Positions 16,326-25,446 of a stretch of 64,000 nt of DNA are shown in pieces. The translations under genes and the position numbers were made by a program. Each line of letters opens with the position of its first letter. The stretch's first letter is position 1. The notes under the pieces were generated by a model. That model was not told the DNA's origin. It worked only from the letters and a program-made list of their open reading frames with translations, and did not search any database. The DNA comes from Streptomyces sp. CB01249 (lineage in GTDB: Bacteria > Actinomycetota > Actinomycetes > Streptomycetales > Streptomycetaceae), in contig NZ_LISW01000001.1 in assembly GCF_001905735.1 (NCBI RefSeq), positions 1,672,411-1,736,410 on the forward strand. The letters are read 5' to 3'.

Positions 16326-17572
16326 GCGCGCTCCCGCTGCCGGTCCAGGCGCCGGATCACCGGGGTCGCCGTGGCGCCGTGCAGGAGCACGGAGACGAGA
16401 ACCGTGAACGCCGTGACCGCCCACAGCTCGTCGGCGTACCGCGTGAACGGGCCTTCGCCGAGCGCGTACGCCAGGTAGAAGAGCGAGCCGATGCCCCGGA
16501 TGCCGAACAGGGCCGTGACCGCCCGCTCGCGCGGCCCGGCCGGGAAGCCCAGCTGGGCGGCGGCGCCGGCGGCCGGGCGGATCACCAGGATCAGGGCGAG
16601 ACCGAGGAGCGCCCCTTGCCACGGGAGGTCCGCCAGCCCGTCGGCGACCAGATAGCCGCCCAGCAGGAACAGCAGCACGGCGGTCAGCAGACGCTCGATC
16701 TGTTCGCTGAACCCGTGCAACACCTGGTGGTAGCCGTGGCTGCGCTCGGCGGCCCGTATCGTGCACGCCGCGACGAACACCGCGAGGAACCCGTATCCAT
16801 GGAGCAATTCGGTCAGTCCGTACGCGGTGAACGTGGCGCCGAGCGCGGTGAAGCCCTCCATCTGCTGCGAGAGGCGCAGGTGCCGGGAGCGGAAGAACAG
16901 CCGGCCCAGCAGTCGTCCCACGGCCACCCCGGCGGCCAGTCCGACCGCCGCCCGCACCAGCACATCGGCCAGCAGCCAGTGGCCGATCCACCCCGCCGAC
17001 CAGCCGCCGCCCGCCGTCGCCGCCAGCGCCACGGAGGCCAGCACGAACGGCATCGCGAGCCCGTCGTTGAGACCGGCCTCCGAGGTCAGCGTGAACCGCA
17101 CCTCCTCCTCGTCCTCCGCGTCGTCCCCGCTCGTCGGCTCCCCGACCCGCACCTCCGCCGCCAGCACCGGATCGGTCGGCGCCAGCGCACCGGCCAGCAG
17201 CAGGGCCACCGACGGAGGCCAGCCCATGAGCCACACGCCGAGCAGCGCCACACCGCCGACGGTGAGCGGCAGGGCGAGCCCCAGGAAGCGCCAGGCCCCC
17301 GCCCAGCTACGCCATCCGAAGGGCCGGTCGATGGCGAGACCGGCCCCCATCAGCGAGACGATCACGCAGACTTCCGTCACATGCTCGACCCACACCCGGT
17401 CCCGCACGGGGTCCACGACGGGCACGCCGAGCGGCAGCAGGGCGATCGCCGCACCCGCCACCAGGAACACCATGGGCATGGAGAACGGACGCCTGCGGAC
17501 CAGCGGGGGGAGGACGGCGGCCATCAGGATGCCGATCCCCGCAGCCGCGTATATGCCGTGCACCAACGTCAT
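16319..17572 (-). CDS. CPA1-family cation:proton antiporter
   Basis: A 417-residue protein with about twelve membrane helices. The start ATG 17572 is chosen because the upstream extension is Arg-rich and unlike the family. The functional core shows GALAPTDPVLAAEV on helix 5 and SEAGLNDGLAMPFV on helix 6, the CPA1/NhaP ion-binding pair (Asp in both). IRGIGSLFYLAYAL near the C-terminus is also diagnostic. It exchanges Na+ or K+ for H+ at the plasma membrane. A short acidic DDAEDEEE loop lies between helices 5 and 6. Confidence 0.9.
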   Translation of the reverse strand: MTLVHGIYAAAGIGILMAAVLPPLVRRRPFSMPMVFLVAGAAIALLPLGVPVVDPVRDRVWVEHVTEVCVIVSLMGAGLAIDRPFGWRSWAGAWRFLGLALPLTVGGVALLGVWLMGWPPSVALLLAGALAPTDPVLAAEVRVGEPTSGDDAEDEEEVRFTLTSEAGLNDGLAMPFVLASVALAATAGGGWSAGWIGHWLLADVLVRAAVGLAAGVAVGRLLGRLFFRSRHLRLSQQMEGFTALGATFTAYGLTELLHGYGFLAVFVAACTIRAAERSHGYHQVLHGFSEQIERLLTAVLLFLLGGYLVADGLADLPWQGALLGLALILVIRPAAGAAAQLGFPAGPRERAVTALFGIRGIGSLFYLAYALGEGPFTRYADELWAVTAFTVLVSVLLHGATATPVIRRLDRQRERAY

Positions 17573-17787
17573 CCGGTACCGCGTCCTCCATCGGGTCGGC
17601 CGCGGCAGACCACGCTGGCCTCGTATGCGGCGGGAGGAACCCCGGGTACCCGGCGGCCCGGCTCCCATACCCCGGAAGCATGGGCGGAGGCACCGGGGCA
17701 ACGTGAGGGACATGACGCGGACCACACCCCTCCGGTGTGGCCGCAACTCCCGGGGGCCTGACGCTCCAGACGGCGCCGGCCGTCACA

Positions 17788-17829
17788 CCGGCCGCCGGCG
17801 CCCCGGATCTCCGGGACGCCGGCGGCCGG
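17788..17829 (-). terminator. Strong hairpin terminator downstream of the DUF5133 gene
   Basis: A 19-bp arm (17788-17806, CCGGCCGCCGGCGCCCCGG) pairs with 17811-17829 with one mismatch around the loop ATCT. It begins about 20 bases beyond the stop at 17850. There is no T-tract. Confidence 0.8.
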
Positions 17830-17849
17830 CCACTCGCGCGGGGCGCGCC

Positions 17850-18098
17850 TCAGACGGGAACGGCGTCCGAGTGGTCGGGCCGGTCGGCCTCCGCCGCGAG
17901 GGCACCGCCGCTCAGCAGGGCGTCAGCCGTGCTCAGGGCCTCGCGCACGTCACTGACGCCCGTCATGACGCACAGGGTGTACGCGGTGTCCTCCCGCTGC
18001 CGGATGGTGTCCGGGGTGGAACGGCGCTCGTCCTCGATCACCGCGTCGGCGTATCGGGACAGTGCGGCACGCAGGTCTGCGGGCGTGGGAAGCAGCAC
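17850..18098 (-). CDS. DUF5133 small regulatory-type protein
   Basis: An 82-residue protein. The start GTG 18098 is preceded by GAGGAGAG at nine bases, better than the upstream ATGs. The sequence LLPTPADLRAALSRYADAV, a Ser/Pro hinge, then AYTLCVMTGVSDVREALSTAD matches the Streptomyces DUF5133 family, often found near regulators but of unknown activity. The acidic C-terminus (EADRPDHSDAVPV) extends past the domain. It stands alone with its own terminator. Confidence 0.75.
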   Translation of the reverse strand: MLLPTPADLRAALSRYADAVIEDERRSTPDTIRQREDTAYTLCVMTGVSDVREALSTADALLSGGALAAEADRPDHSDAVPV

Positions 18099-18334
18099 AG
18101 CCAATCTCTCCTCAACTGAACTGACCCTCCCGAGCCGATGGATGGCCGGGGCAGGGGTGTCGATCACGACGATCATCGGATTCCCCGTCATACGCAGACC
18201 ATTCCCACCGTTTTCGGCCGAAGAAGAATTCCCGCGCCACCATTGACAGCGGCGCTACGGGGCACACGTTCCCCATGGCCGGGGCGGCCGCCCTGCGGAT
18301 GTGGACACCCAGCCCCGCACGGCAGGCCCCCCGG

Positions 18335-19216
18335 TCATCCGTCCTTTCCCGCCCGCACCGGCTCGCACGGCGATCCGGTGCCCGCCGCGCTCCGGTCCTC
18401 GTGCGCGAAGCCGAAGCGTGCCAGGCAGTGCCACACCTTCTTGACCGCCTGCGGCTCGAAACGCCCCGTGCGCGCCGCGTCCCCGACGACACGGGGGTCG
18501 AGCACACCGTCCACGGCGATGGCCGCGCCCAGGTCCACGTACTCCTGCCCCCGGTAACCGGGATGGCGGCGCAACTCGTCCACCGTCAGGCGGAACCCGG
18601 GGTGCCACTCCACCGCACAGCCCAGCAGCCCGGCGGCCGCCTCCACGTCGGTGCCCCGGTAGCAGGGGTCCAGGACCAGCGCCTCCACATGGGCGTCCGG
18701 GCGGACCGGCCCGTGCACCTGCGCCTCGATGTAGTCGTCCAGCACGTCCTGCTCATCGGCGCGCGCGAGGGCGATCAGGCCCATGCGCGCGGCGACCCCG
18801 AAGTCCGTGGGCTCGAAGAAGCTGTCCGGGTAGCAGAAGGTCGTACGCTCCAACGCCCCGGCGCCCAGCCGGAAATGCGCCGAGCCGAACCTCGGCGCTC
18901 CGCCGACCGCGTACCGGCGGAAGTTCAACGCCCCGTAGACCGGCCGCTCCCCGGCCGGGGCGCTGTCATAGGCGCCGCCGAAGATCCTGCTCTCCCAGCG
19001 CCACCGGTCGCCGCCCGGACGGGCCGTGAGACCGCCGTTGCTCGTGCCGGTCACGAACTGCGAGGAGTAGACGCCGGTTTCGGCCATCGCCTCCAGCAGG
19101 GGCCTGCCGTCCAGCAGACGGTCCGGGTGGAAGTTGAGGGTCACACGCAGAGCCGGGTCCGCCGCCGGGCCCGAGGACAGCGCCGCGACATGGGCGAGAG
19201 CACGCAGGGAGTTCAT
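18335..19216 (-). CDS. DUF3626 domain-containing protein
   Basis: A 293-residue cytosolic protein of the DUF3626 family. The marker segments are VTLNFHPDRLL, GVYSSQFVTGTSNGGLTA, GGDRWRWESRIFGGAY and YGALNFRRYAVGGAPRFGSAHF. The activity of the family is not known; similarity to ADP-ribosyltransferase-like folds has been suggested for such H-x(n)-W sequences, but that is speculation here. The start ATG 19216 is one of several possible; no strong ribosome binding site is visible. Confidence 0.75.
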   Translation of the reverse strand: MNSLRALAHVAALSSGPAADPALRVTLNFHPDRLLDGRPLLEAMAETGVYSSQFVTGTSNGGLTARPGGDRWRWESRIFGGAYDSAPAGERPVYGALNFRRYAVGGAPRFGSAHFRLGAGALERTTFCYPDSFFEPTDFGVAARMGLIALARADEQDVLDDYIEAQVHGPVRPDAHVEALVLDPCYRGTDVEAAAGLLGCAVEWHPGFRLTVDELRRHPGYRGQEYVDLGAAIAVDGVLDPRVVGDAARTGRFEPQAVKKVWHCLARFGFAHEDRSAAGTGSPCEPVRAGKDG

Positions 19217-19332
19217 CGGCACAGTGTTCCCGCAGGCGGCCGGTCGCCGCACGGCATTACTCACCGCTCGGCGGGCGGCGCGGTGCCGATATGGTTTCTC
19301 CGGCGCGCAACACGACCGACCGGGGGGCCTTC

Positions 19333-19881
19333 GTGAGTCTGACCGCACAGATACTGCCGCTCGCCGGCGTCGCCCTGGGGGCCGTCACCTCGTTCCTGGT
19401 GACCAGCGCCCACGAGCGTACGAGATGGCGCAGGCAGCAGGCCGTGCGGTGGGACGAACGCCGCCTCACCGCCTACGCCGATTACGCGCACGCGGTCAAG
19501 GAACTGGCCGCCCGCTACCAGATGCTCGCCGCCGGTCGCGGACTCACGACCGGCCCCATCCCCGTGGAGGCGACGCCCGAGGTCCTGTCCGAGGTCGGAC
19601 GGCTGGAATCGCTGCGCTCCGCGCTCTCCGAAACGCTCGGCCTGCTCGGCGACACGGAGGCGAACACCGCGTCCAAGTCCGTGGACCACTGCCTGTGGCG
19701 CCTTGAGGCCCTGGCCCGGGGCGTCGAGACCTCGGCCGAGCAGGACTGGGACCAGGCGTACCGGCAGTTCCGGCAGGCACGCGACCGCTACGTCGACCGC
19801 GCCCGGGCCAGCCTCGGCGTGCCGGGGGCCGCCGCCCGTGCCGTGCCCTGGCCGGACGACTGGCGGCCCACCGCCGGCTGA
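19333..19881 (+). CDS. Single-pass membrane protein of unknown function
   Basis: The 182-residue protein begins at GTG 19333, just after a CGGGGGGCC site. One N-terminal helix (about residues 4-24) is followed by a charged, mostly helical cytoplasmic region rich in Arg and Trp (RTRWRRQQAVRWDERR, then DWDQAYRQFRQARDRY). This type is common in Streptomyces, but I know no function for it. It is the first of three closely spaced genes ending with a glutaredoxin-like protein. Confidence 0.75.
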   Translation: MSLTAQILPLAGVALGAVTSFLVTSAHERTRWRRQQAVRWDERRLTAYADYAHAVKELAARYQMLAAGRGLTTGPIPVEATPEVLSEVGRLESLRSALSETLGLLGDTEANTASKSVDHCLWRLEALARGVETSAEQDWDQAYRQFRQARDRYVDRARASLGVPGAAARAVPWPDDWRPTAG

Positions 19882-19918
19882 GCGGCGCGGGGGCGCGGTG
19901 CGCTACCTTCCTGGGGTT

Positions 19919-20290
19919 ATGGACGACGAGGCCGAGGCACCCTCCAGCGGTGCATCCTTCACCGGGGCACCCTTCATCGACCCGGAGTCGGACTACCCGT
20001 GCTGCTGGTTCTGCCCCGCGCTGCGGCTGCCGCGCTCCGGCTTCCTCGTCGCGGACCGGCCCAGCCGGGACTGGCCGTTCGACGCGGCGGACGGCTTCCG
20101 GTACACCGTGGACACCCGGACCCCGGTCTGCGTCCACCCCGGCCGCGTAGGCGTGGCGGCGGAGCTCACCGCACGGACCTACGTGGACCCTCCGCTGCCG
20201 GACGCAGAGCGGGACGATCCGGACGGGCGTCCGCGCCGGTGGTGGCAGCTGCGGCGGCCCGGCGTCCGGGCCGTACCGGCGCGTCGGTAG
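19919..20290 (+). CDS. Small Cys-rich hypothetical protein
   Basis: A 123-residue protein I do not recognise. It has a YPCCWFCPALR cluster near residue 27 and another Cys in TPVCVHPG, which could bind a metal or be redox-active. The C-terminus is Arg/Pro-rich. ATG 19919 has only a weak upstream GGGG. It lies 37 bp after the previous gene and 11 bp before the glutaredoxin-like gene, suggesting one transcript. Confidence 0.6.
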   Translation: MDDEAEAPSSGASFTGAPFIDPESDYPCCWFCPALRLPRSGFLVADRPSRDWPFDAADGFRYTVDTRTPVCVHPGRVGVAAELTARTYVDPPLPDAERDDPDGRPRRWWQLRRPGVRAVPARR

Positions 20291-20301
20291 CCTGGGGCGC
20301 C

Positions 20302-20733
20302 ATGACGCGTGCCTGGCTCCTGCCGATCCTCTTCCTCGCCTCCGGAGCGCTCATCGCCGCCGGACTGATCGCCCGGGGGAGCACCGGCCAAGGCGTCGTC
20401 CTCCTGGTGGGCTTCGCGCTGCTCGCGGGCCTGAACTCGCCCCTGGTCTTCCCGAGGTCGGTCAGCGCGGCGGAGGCCCGGCGCCGCAGCGCGGCCGACG
20501 GCCGTCCCATCGTCTTCTGGCGGCCGGGCTGCACGTACTGCCTGCGGCTGCGCTTCCGGCTGCGGCGGCAGGCCCGCAGGCTGCACTGGGTCGACATCTG
20601 GCGCGACCCGGAGGCCGCCGCCACGGTGCGGGCGGTCAACGACGGCAATGAGACCGTGCCCACCGTCTTCGTGGCGGGACAGCCCCACACCAACCCGGAC
20701 CCGGCGTGGGTACGGGAACAGCTGAGCGCCTAA
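20302..20733 (+). CDS. Membrane-anchored glutaredoxin/mycoredoxin-like protein
   Basis: A 143-residue protein with two N-terminal membrane helices (about 5-25 and 32-50), then a thioredoxin-fold domain. The active site is PGCTYCLRLRFRL (CxxC near residues 72-75), and the cis-proline region is NETVPTVFVAG followed by a conserved TNPDPAWVRE end. In actinobacteria this fold reduces mycothiol mixed disulfides; a membrane-tethered form would act at the inner face. Its stop overlaps the convergent sirtuin gene by four bases. A TAGCCT box eight bases before ATG could also give a leaderless mRNA. Confidence 0.85.
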   Translation: MTRAWLLPILFLASGALIAAGLIARGSTGQGVVLLVGFALLAGLNSPLVFPRSVSAAEARRRSAADGRPIVFWRPGCTYCLRLRFRLRRQARRLHWVDIWRDPEAAATVRAVNDGNETVPTVFVAGQPHTNPDPAWVREQLSA

Positions 20734-21617
20734 TCCTCTACGCGTATCCCCAGCCGGTCCGCCACCGTCCCCAGGGCCGCCCCCAGCGGCAGCCCGATCC
20801 GCGCGACGGCCTGAGCATCGCCCCGGGTCGGCTCCCGGTTGACGATGAGCACCGGCTTCCCGGCCTGCGCCGCCTGCCGGACGAACCGGAGCCCGGACAT
20901 CACCGTCAGCGAGGACCCCAGAACGAGCAGCGAGGACGCCGTACGGACCAGCTCGCGGCAGTGCTCGACCCGCGCCGGGGGCACCGACTCGCCGAAGAAC
21001 ACCACGTCCGGCTTGAGGATGCCGCCGCAGACCTCGCACGGCACCACCCGGAAGTCCCCGACCTGCTCGTCCGTGAGATCGGCGTCGCCGTCCGGATTGA
21101 CCCCGGCCGCCACCGGCTGGAACCCGGGGTTCGCCTCCTCGAGCCGCCGCGCGACCTCGCCCCGTGCGACGAACGTGCCGCAGTTCAGACAGACGACCCG
21201 GTCCAGGCCCCCGTGCAGCTCCACCACGTCCTCGCTGCCGGCGGCCTGATGCAGCCCGTCGACGTTCTGGGTGATCACCCCGGACAGCGCACCGCCGCGC
21301 CCGAACGCGGCCACCGCCCGGTGACCGGCGTTCGGAAGGGCCCGCCGGAACGTCTTCCAGCCGAGGTGGCTGCGCGCCCAGTACCGCTGCCGGGGCCGGG
21401 GGCCCGACGTGAAGTCCTGGTATGTCATCGGCGTGTGTCGGCTCAGGCTGCCGCCCTCGCCCCGGTAGTCGGGGATGCCGGACTCCGTCGAGATACCCGC
21501 CCCGCTCAGCACCAGCACACCACCCCGGCCGAGCGCTTCGACCACGGGGTCCAGGTCGGTGGTGGCCGGGGGCAGCCCAGCGGTGGGGGTCCAGCTCAGA
21601 GTGGGGCGCATGCGCAT
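20730..21617 (-). CDS. NAD-dependent protein deacylase, Sir2 family
   Basis: A 295-residue sirtuin. The NAD-binding motif is SGAGISTESGIPDYRGEGG, the catalytic motif is TQNVDGLH with ELHGG following, and GSSLTVMSG and VNREPTRGD close the Rossmann part. Four zinc cysteines are present as CLNC and CEVC. The long insert between them (PVAAGVNPDGDADL) is typical of the SIRT4-like actinobacterial branch. It removes acyl groups from lysines. It begins 39 bp after the rph stop on the same strand and may be cotranscribed with it. Confidence 0.92.
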   Translation of the reverse strand: MRMRPTLSWTPTAGLPPATTDLDPVVEALGRGGVLVLSGAGISTESGIPDYRGEGGSLSRHTPMTYQDFTSGPRPRQRYWARSHLGWKTFRRALPNAGHRAVAAFGRGGALSGVITQNVDGLHQAAGSEDVVELHGGLDRVVCLNCGTFVARGEVARRLEEANPGFQPVAAGVNPDGDADLTDEQVGDFRVVPCEVCGGILKPDVVFFGESVPPARVEHCRELVRTASSLLVLGSSLTVMSGLRFVRQAAQAGKPVLIVNREPTRGDAQAVARIGLPLGAALGTVADRLGIRVED

Positions 21618-21656
21618 GCGTCCAGGGTACGGAACCGGCCACCCACCGCCCCGCCG

Positions 21657-24257
21657 TCAGGACAACAGCTCGATGTACCCGTCGGTGCCGTGGACGCGGA
21701 TGCGCTGCCCGTCCCGGATGCGCCGCGTGGCGTGCTCGACGCCCACGACGGCCGGAAGACCGTACTCCCGGGCGATCACCGCGCCGTGCGTCATCAGCCC
21801 GCCCACCTCGGTCACGAGGCCCGCGATCCCGACGAACAGCGGTGACCAGCTGGGGTCCGTGAAGGTGGTGACCAGGATGTCGCCCGCCTCCAGGTCCGCC
21901 TCGGCCACATCCAGGATCATCCGGGCCCTTCCCTCGACGGTCCCGGCGGAGACCGGCAGCCCGTTCAGCGCGCCCTCCGGCACGTCGTCGCGCCGGTACG
22001 CCCCGTTCACCGCCTCGCCGTCCGAGGTGAGCACCCGGGGCGGGGTGAGCGCGCTGTACGCCCGGAACTCCTCCTTGCGGCGCCGGATCAGCTCCCGGTC
22101 CACCACGCCGGAGCGGACGGCGTCACCGAACTCCTCCAGGGTGAGGTGGAAGGCGTCCTCCCGGTCGGCCATCACCCCGGCGTCGATCAGGCGGTCGGCC
22201 TCCCGCACGAGAGCCTGCTTGTAAACGAAGTAGCGCTGGATGATCCCGTACTTCGGGTACTCGCGGTAGCCGATGAAGGTGCGGACCCGGTCGATCATCG
22301 CCTTGGTCTCGTCGGCCTTCCGGTCCCCGTCCGGAAGTGCCCGCAGCCGTGCGAGCACATCCCGCTCCTTCGCCAGGGCCTTCTGCCGCCCCTCCTCGAA
22401 GCGCCGCGCGGCCGCGCCCGGCCCGAAGAGCCGTACGTTGTCCAGGATCACCGGCACGAGCGCGGTGGGACGCTCGCTCCAGCGCGGCCGGGTGATGTCG
22501 ATCTCGCCGACGCACCGCATGCCGTACCGGTCGAGGTACGCCTCGATGGCCTCGCGCGCCTCCGCGCCGCCCGCGACCTTCCCCAGGCCGTCCAGGAAGC
22601 CGTCGTCGTCCCCGACGCCCCGCAGATAGGCCACCGCCTCCGGGTGCGGGCGGATCGCGTCGGCGACGTCGAGGAGCGCGAGGCCCATCTCCGAGGTGAC
22701 GTTGTCGGGGGCGGAGAGGGTGAGCGTGTCGGCCGCGTTCTTCTCGCCGAGCCAGTCGAGGAGCTTTTCGTTGAGCCACCAGGTGGACTCCATGCCCGCC
22801 ATGATCGCCTGGATGCTCACGGGGTCGCCGAGCACCCGCTTGTGCTCCTCGAAGGCCGTCGGCAGGAAGTCGAACAGGGCCGACCCCGAGTGCGCCCGGA
22901 TGTCGCGCGCCAGGGCGGCGACGGACGCCTCGCTGCGGGCGATCAGCCCGGCGACGACGGCCCGGTCGGTCGCGATCGGCTCGGGCGCGCCACCGGTCGG
23001 CGGCGCGGCGGGCGCCGGGTCCGGGAGCGTCGGGACGAAGCCGGGGTGGGCGAGGACGGTCTCCAGGGCGTCCCTGACCAGGGGGTCGCCCTTGCCCATC
23101 AGGTCCAGGAGCCCGGCCCGGGCGGAGGGCGGGCCGAGGCGCCGGGTGACGTCCACGAACAGCCGCCCGCCGGCCTCCAGCATCGGAGCCATGGCGGTCA
23201 GCCGCCACATCGAGAGCCCCAGGGGCTTCATCGCGTCGGTCATCATCTGCTGGTGCCCGACGGAGACGTACACGTGGTTCTCGCCGTCGTCCACCTCCGG
23301 GACGGGGAACAGCGTCGTGACCGGCCGGCTCTGGACGATCCGGAAACCGTCGTCGGACAGACACCACTCGATGTCCTGCGGGCGGCCGAAGTGGGCCTCG
23401 ATCCGCCGCCCGAGCCGTACGAGCCCGAGGACCTGCTCGTCCGTCAGCGCCGGTTCCTCCCGCCGCCGCGCGTCGACCGCCACCTCCCGGGTGCCCCCGC
23501 CTTCCAGGGGCTCGACCGCACGTTCCTTGGCGGCGATCGACCTGGTGGTGATCTCGCCGTCGCGCACGGTGAAGACGTCCGGGTTCACCAGACCGGAGAC
23601 CAGGGCCTCGCCCAGCCCGAAGCCGGCGTCCACCGTGGCGTCCTTACGGTTGCCCGTTACCGGGTCGGCCGTGAAGAGGATGCCCGACGCCCGCGGGAAC
23701 ACCATCCGCTGCACGACGACGGCCATGTGCACGGTGCGGTGGTCGATGCCGCCCCGCCGCCGGTACGTCACGGCCCGCTCGGTGAACAGCGAAGCCCAGC
23801 ACCGGCCGATGTGCCGGAGCACCGCCGCCGGACCCACGACGTTCAGATACGAGTCCTGCTGGCCCGCGAAGGAGGCCGTCGGCAGATCCTCCGCCGTGGC
23901 GCTGGACCGTACGGCGTACGCGGCGTCCTCGCCGTGCCGGGCGAGTGCGCCGGTCACCTCCGCCACCAGGTCGTCCGGCAGGGCCAGGCTCTCGACGGTC
24001 CGCCGGAGCTCCGCGCTCAGGGTGCGCACGGCGTCCCGGTCGTCCGCATCCACGCCCGCCAGTCGGCCGAGCTGTTCGGCGACCGCCGGTTCCGAGGCCA
24101 CGACGCGCCGGAAGGCGTCCGTCGTGACGCAGAACCCGCCCGGCACCCGGACGCCCTCGATCCGCGACAGCGTGGCCAGGTGTGCGCCCTTGCCACCGAC
24201 GGCCGCGACCGGCGCCCCGTCGGCCTCGTTCAGATCCCACACGTACCGCTCGCGCAC
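21657..24257 (-). CDS. rph: Rifampin phosphotransferase (rifamycin-inactivating dikinase)
   Basis: An 866-residue three-domain dikinase. The N-terminal ATP-grasp half holds AAVGGKGAHLATL, AVRSSATAEDLPTASFAGQQDSYLNV and SGILFTADPVTGN. The middle is the rifamycin-binding domain (from about residue 325). The C-terminal swivelling domain carries the catalytic His824 in GGLMTHGAVIAREYGLPAVVG. The length equals that of characterised Rph. The enzyme phosphorylates the ansa-chain hydroxyl of rifamycins, using ATP and releasing AMP and phosphate. A rifamycin-associated element lies 60 bp upstream, which separates it from ordinary PEP synthases. Start GTG 24257 follows GAGGAC. Confidence 0.95.
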   Translation of the reverse strand: MRERYVWDLNEADGAPVAAVGGKGAHLATLSRIEGVRVPGGFCVTTDAFRRVVASEPAVAEQLGRLAGVDADDRDAVRTLSAELRRTVESLALPDDLVAEVTGALARHGEDAAYAVRSSATAEDLPTASFAGQQDSYLNVVGPAAVLRHIGRCWASLFTERAVTYRRRGGIDHRTVHMAVVVQRMVFPRASGILFTADPVTGNRKDATVDAGFGLGEALVSGLVNPDVFTVRDGEITTRSIAAKERAVEPLEGGGTREVAVDARRREEPALTDEQVLGLVRLGRRIEAHFGRPQDIEWCLSDDGFRIVQSRPVTTLFPVPEVDDGENHVYVSVGHQQMMTDAMKPLGLSMWRLTAMAPMLEAGGRLFVDVTRRLGPPSARAGLLDLMGKGDPLVRDALETVLAHPGFVPTLPDPAPAAPPTGGAPEPIATDRAVVAGLIARSEASVAALARDIRAHSGSALFDFLPTAFEEHKRVLGDPVSIQAIMAGMESTWWLNEKLLDWLGEKNAADTLTLSAPDNVTSEMGLALLDVADAIRPHPEAVAYLRGVGDDDGFLDGLGKVAGGAEAREAIEAYLDRYGMRCVGEIDITRPRWSERPTALVPVILDNVRLFGPGAAARRFEEGRQKALAKERDVLARLRALPDGDRKADETKAMIDRVRTFIGYREYPKYGIIQRYFVYKQALVREADRLIDAGVMADREDAFHLTLEEFGDAVRSGVVDRELIRRRKEEFRAYSALTPPRVLTSDGEAVNGAYRRDDVPEGALNGLPVSAGTVEGRARMILDVAEADLEAGDILVTTFTDPSWSPLFVGIAGLVTEVGGLMTHGAVIAREYGLPAVVGVEHATRRIRDGQRIRVHGTDGYIELLS

Positions 24258-24316
24258 GCAGCGTCCTCATTTCCGCAGGTCGGGGTGGTCAGGCCGATGA
24301 TTCTGCGGCACCCCCC

Positions 24317-24335
24317 GGCCCTTGCCGCAAGCCCC
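24317..24335 (-). promoter_or_regulatory. Rifamycin-associated element (RAE) upstream of rph
   Basis: Read on the minus strand the 19 bases are GGGGCTTGCGGCAAGGGCC, an inverted repeat that differs by one base from the RAE I recall from the rifamycin-inducible rph promoter of S. venezuelae. It ends 60 bp before the rph start codon. RAEs make drug-inactivating genes inducible by rifamycins. Confidence 0.85.
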
Positions 24336-24453
24336 CCGGTGCGCTATAAGTTGGGTACGGCAGGGAGAGGGTTCTCCCTGCTTCTTGTTTTTGTACGCCG
24401 TGCCGGCCGCTCCACCCGCCACCGGCACGCGCCCCCGGCCACCTCGTGCCGGG

Positions 24454-25446
24454 TCAGGAGCCGGACCTCCCCCTCCGCAGCAGCACCGGTCGCAGCCTGC
24501 TGTAGCCGCGCACCGACACCGGACGCAGCGGCCTCAGCGTGTACGCCGCCATCCCCGCCAGCTCCCCGGCGAGCGCGGTGTTGACCAGAACGGACGCGGG
24601 GCGGGCCACCGCCGTGAGCCGGGCCGCGACGTTGACCGCCGCCCCGTAGACGTCACCGAAGCGGCCGATCACGGGGCCGTGGGCGAGCCCGGTCCGCACC
24701 TGCGGCAGCTTCGGGTCGGCCTGGGCCCGGGCCGACAGTTCGAGGCCGATCCCGGCGGCGTCGGCCGCGGACTCGCAGACGAAGAGCACCTCGTCGCCGA
24801 TGGTCTTCACCACCTGGCCCCGGCCCTCGGCCACCACATCGCCGGTCACGGTCTCGAACCGGTCGAGCACACCCACCAGTTCGGCGCCGTCCAGGCCACG
24901 GGTCATCCGGGTGTAGCCCACCATGTCGGTGAACCCGACCGCGCGCTCCCGGACATGCGCGCCGTCCCCGGCCACGGAGCCGTCCTCCCGCTCCTCGGTC
25001 AGCAAGTGCCCGGCGTGCGCGACGAGATGGCGGCGCCAGACGTACCGCTGAAGGCGCTCGATCTCCGGCAGCAGTGCCGCCATGTGTGCCAGGAGGGCTT
25101 CCCGGCCGGGCGCGGTGTCCCCGGCCAGTCCCATCCAGTCCCGCAGGGTGTCCACCTGCCAGTCGGCGAGCCGGGAGAGATGGTGGCCGAGGGCCCGGGC
25201 CATCAGCGCCTCGCTGTGCTCGGTGATCAGCCCGGCCGCGATGAGGCGTTCCCCCGCGCGCAGGGCCTCCACGTCGGCGTCGGTGAACACCCTGGCGTCG
25301 TCGTCCACCGCCGGGAACCCGAGCGCCCGCCACACCCGTACGGCACGCTCGAACTCCACCCCGGCGCGCGCGGCCACGTCCCGCCGCGTCCAGACCCGGC
25401 CCCCGCCGAGCAGCACCTCCTCGACGGACTCCGGCTCCCCGCTCAC
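24454..25446 (-). CDS. Class III adenylate/guanylate cyclase with Rv1264-like regulatory domain
   Basis: A 330-residue protein starting at GTG 25446, whose G-T-G-A overlaps the stop of the stress-protein gene. The N-terminal part (about 20-130: VWTRRDVAARAGVEFERAVRVWRALGF, VFTDADVEALR) matches the autoinhibitory domain of the pH-sensing mycobacterial cyclase Rv1264. The catalytic domain has both metal aspartates (VGFTDMVGYT; KTIGDEVLF) and the nucleotide and transition-state residues (GDVYGAAVNVAARL). The KTIGDE lysine and GDVYG aspartate predict ATP as substrate. It makes cAMP in the cytoplasm; the partner is the coupled USP protein. Confidence 0.9.
   Translation of the reverse strand: MSGEPESVEEVLLGGGRVWTRRDVAARAGVEFERAVRVWRALGFPAVDDDARVFTDADVEALRAGERLIAAGLITEHSEALMARALGHHLSRLADWQVDTLRDWMGLAGDTAPGREALLAHMAALLPEIERLQRYVWRRHLVAHAGHLLTEEREDGSVAGDGAHVRERAVGFTDMVGYTRMTRGLDGAELVGVLDRFETVTGDVVAEGRGQVVKTIGDEVLFVCESAADAAGIGLELSARAQADPKLPQVRTGLAHGPVIGRFGDVYGAAVNVAARLTAVARPASVLVNTALAGELAGMAAYTLRPLRPVSVRGYSRLRPVLLRRGRSGS

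Noticed and set aside
13289..17761. A 1490-codon open frame over the ABC permease, YrhB-like and antiporter genes
   Set aside because: Low-complexity Arg-rich translation without domains; the overlapping frames encode complete FtsX and CPA1 proteins.
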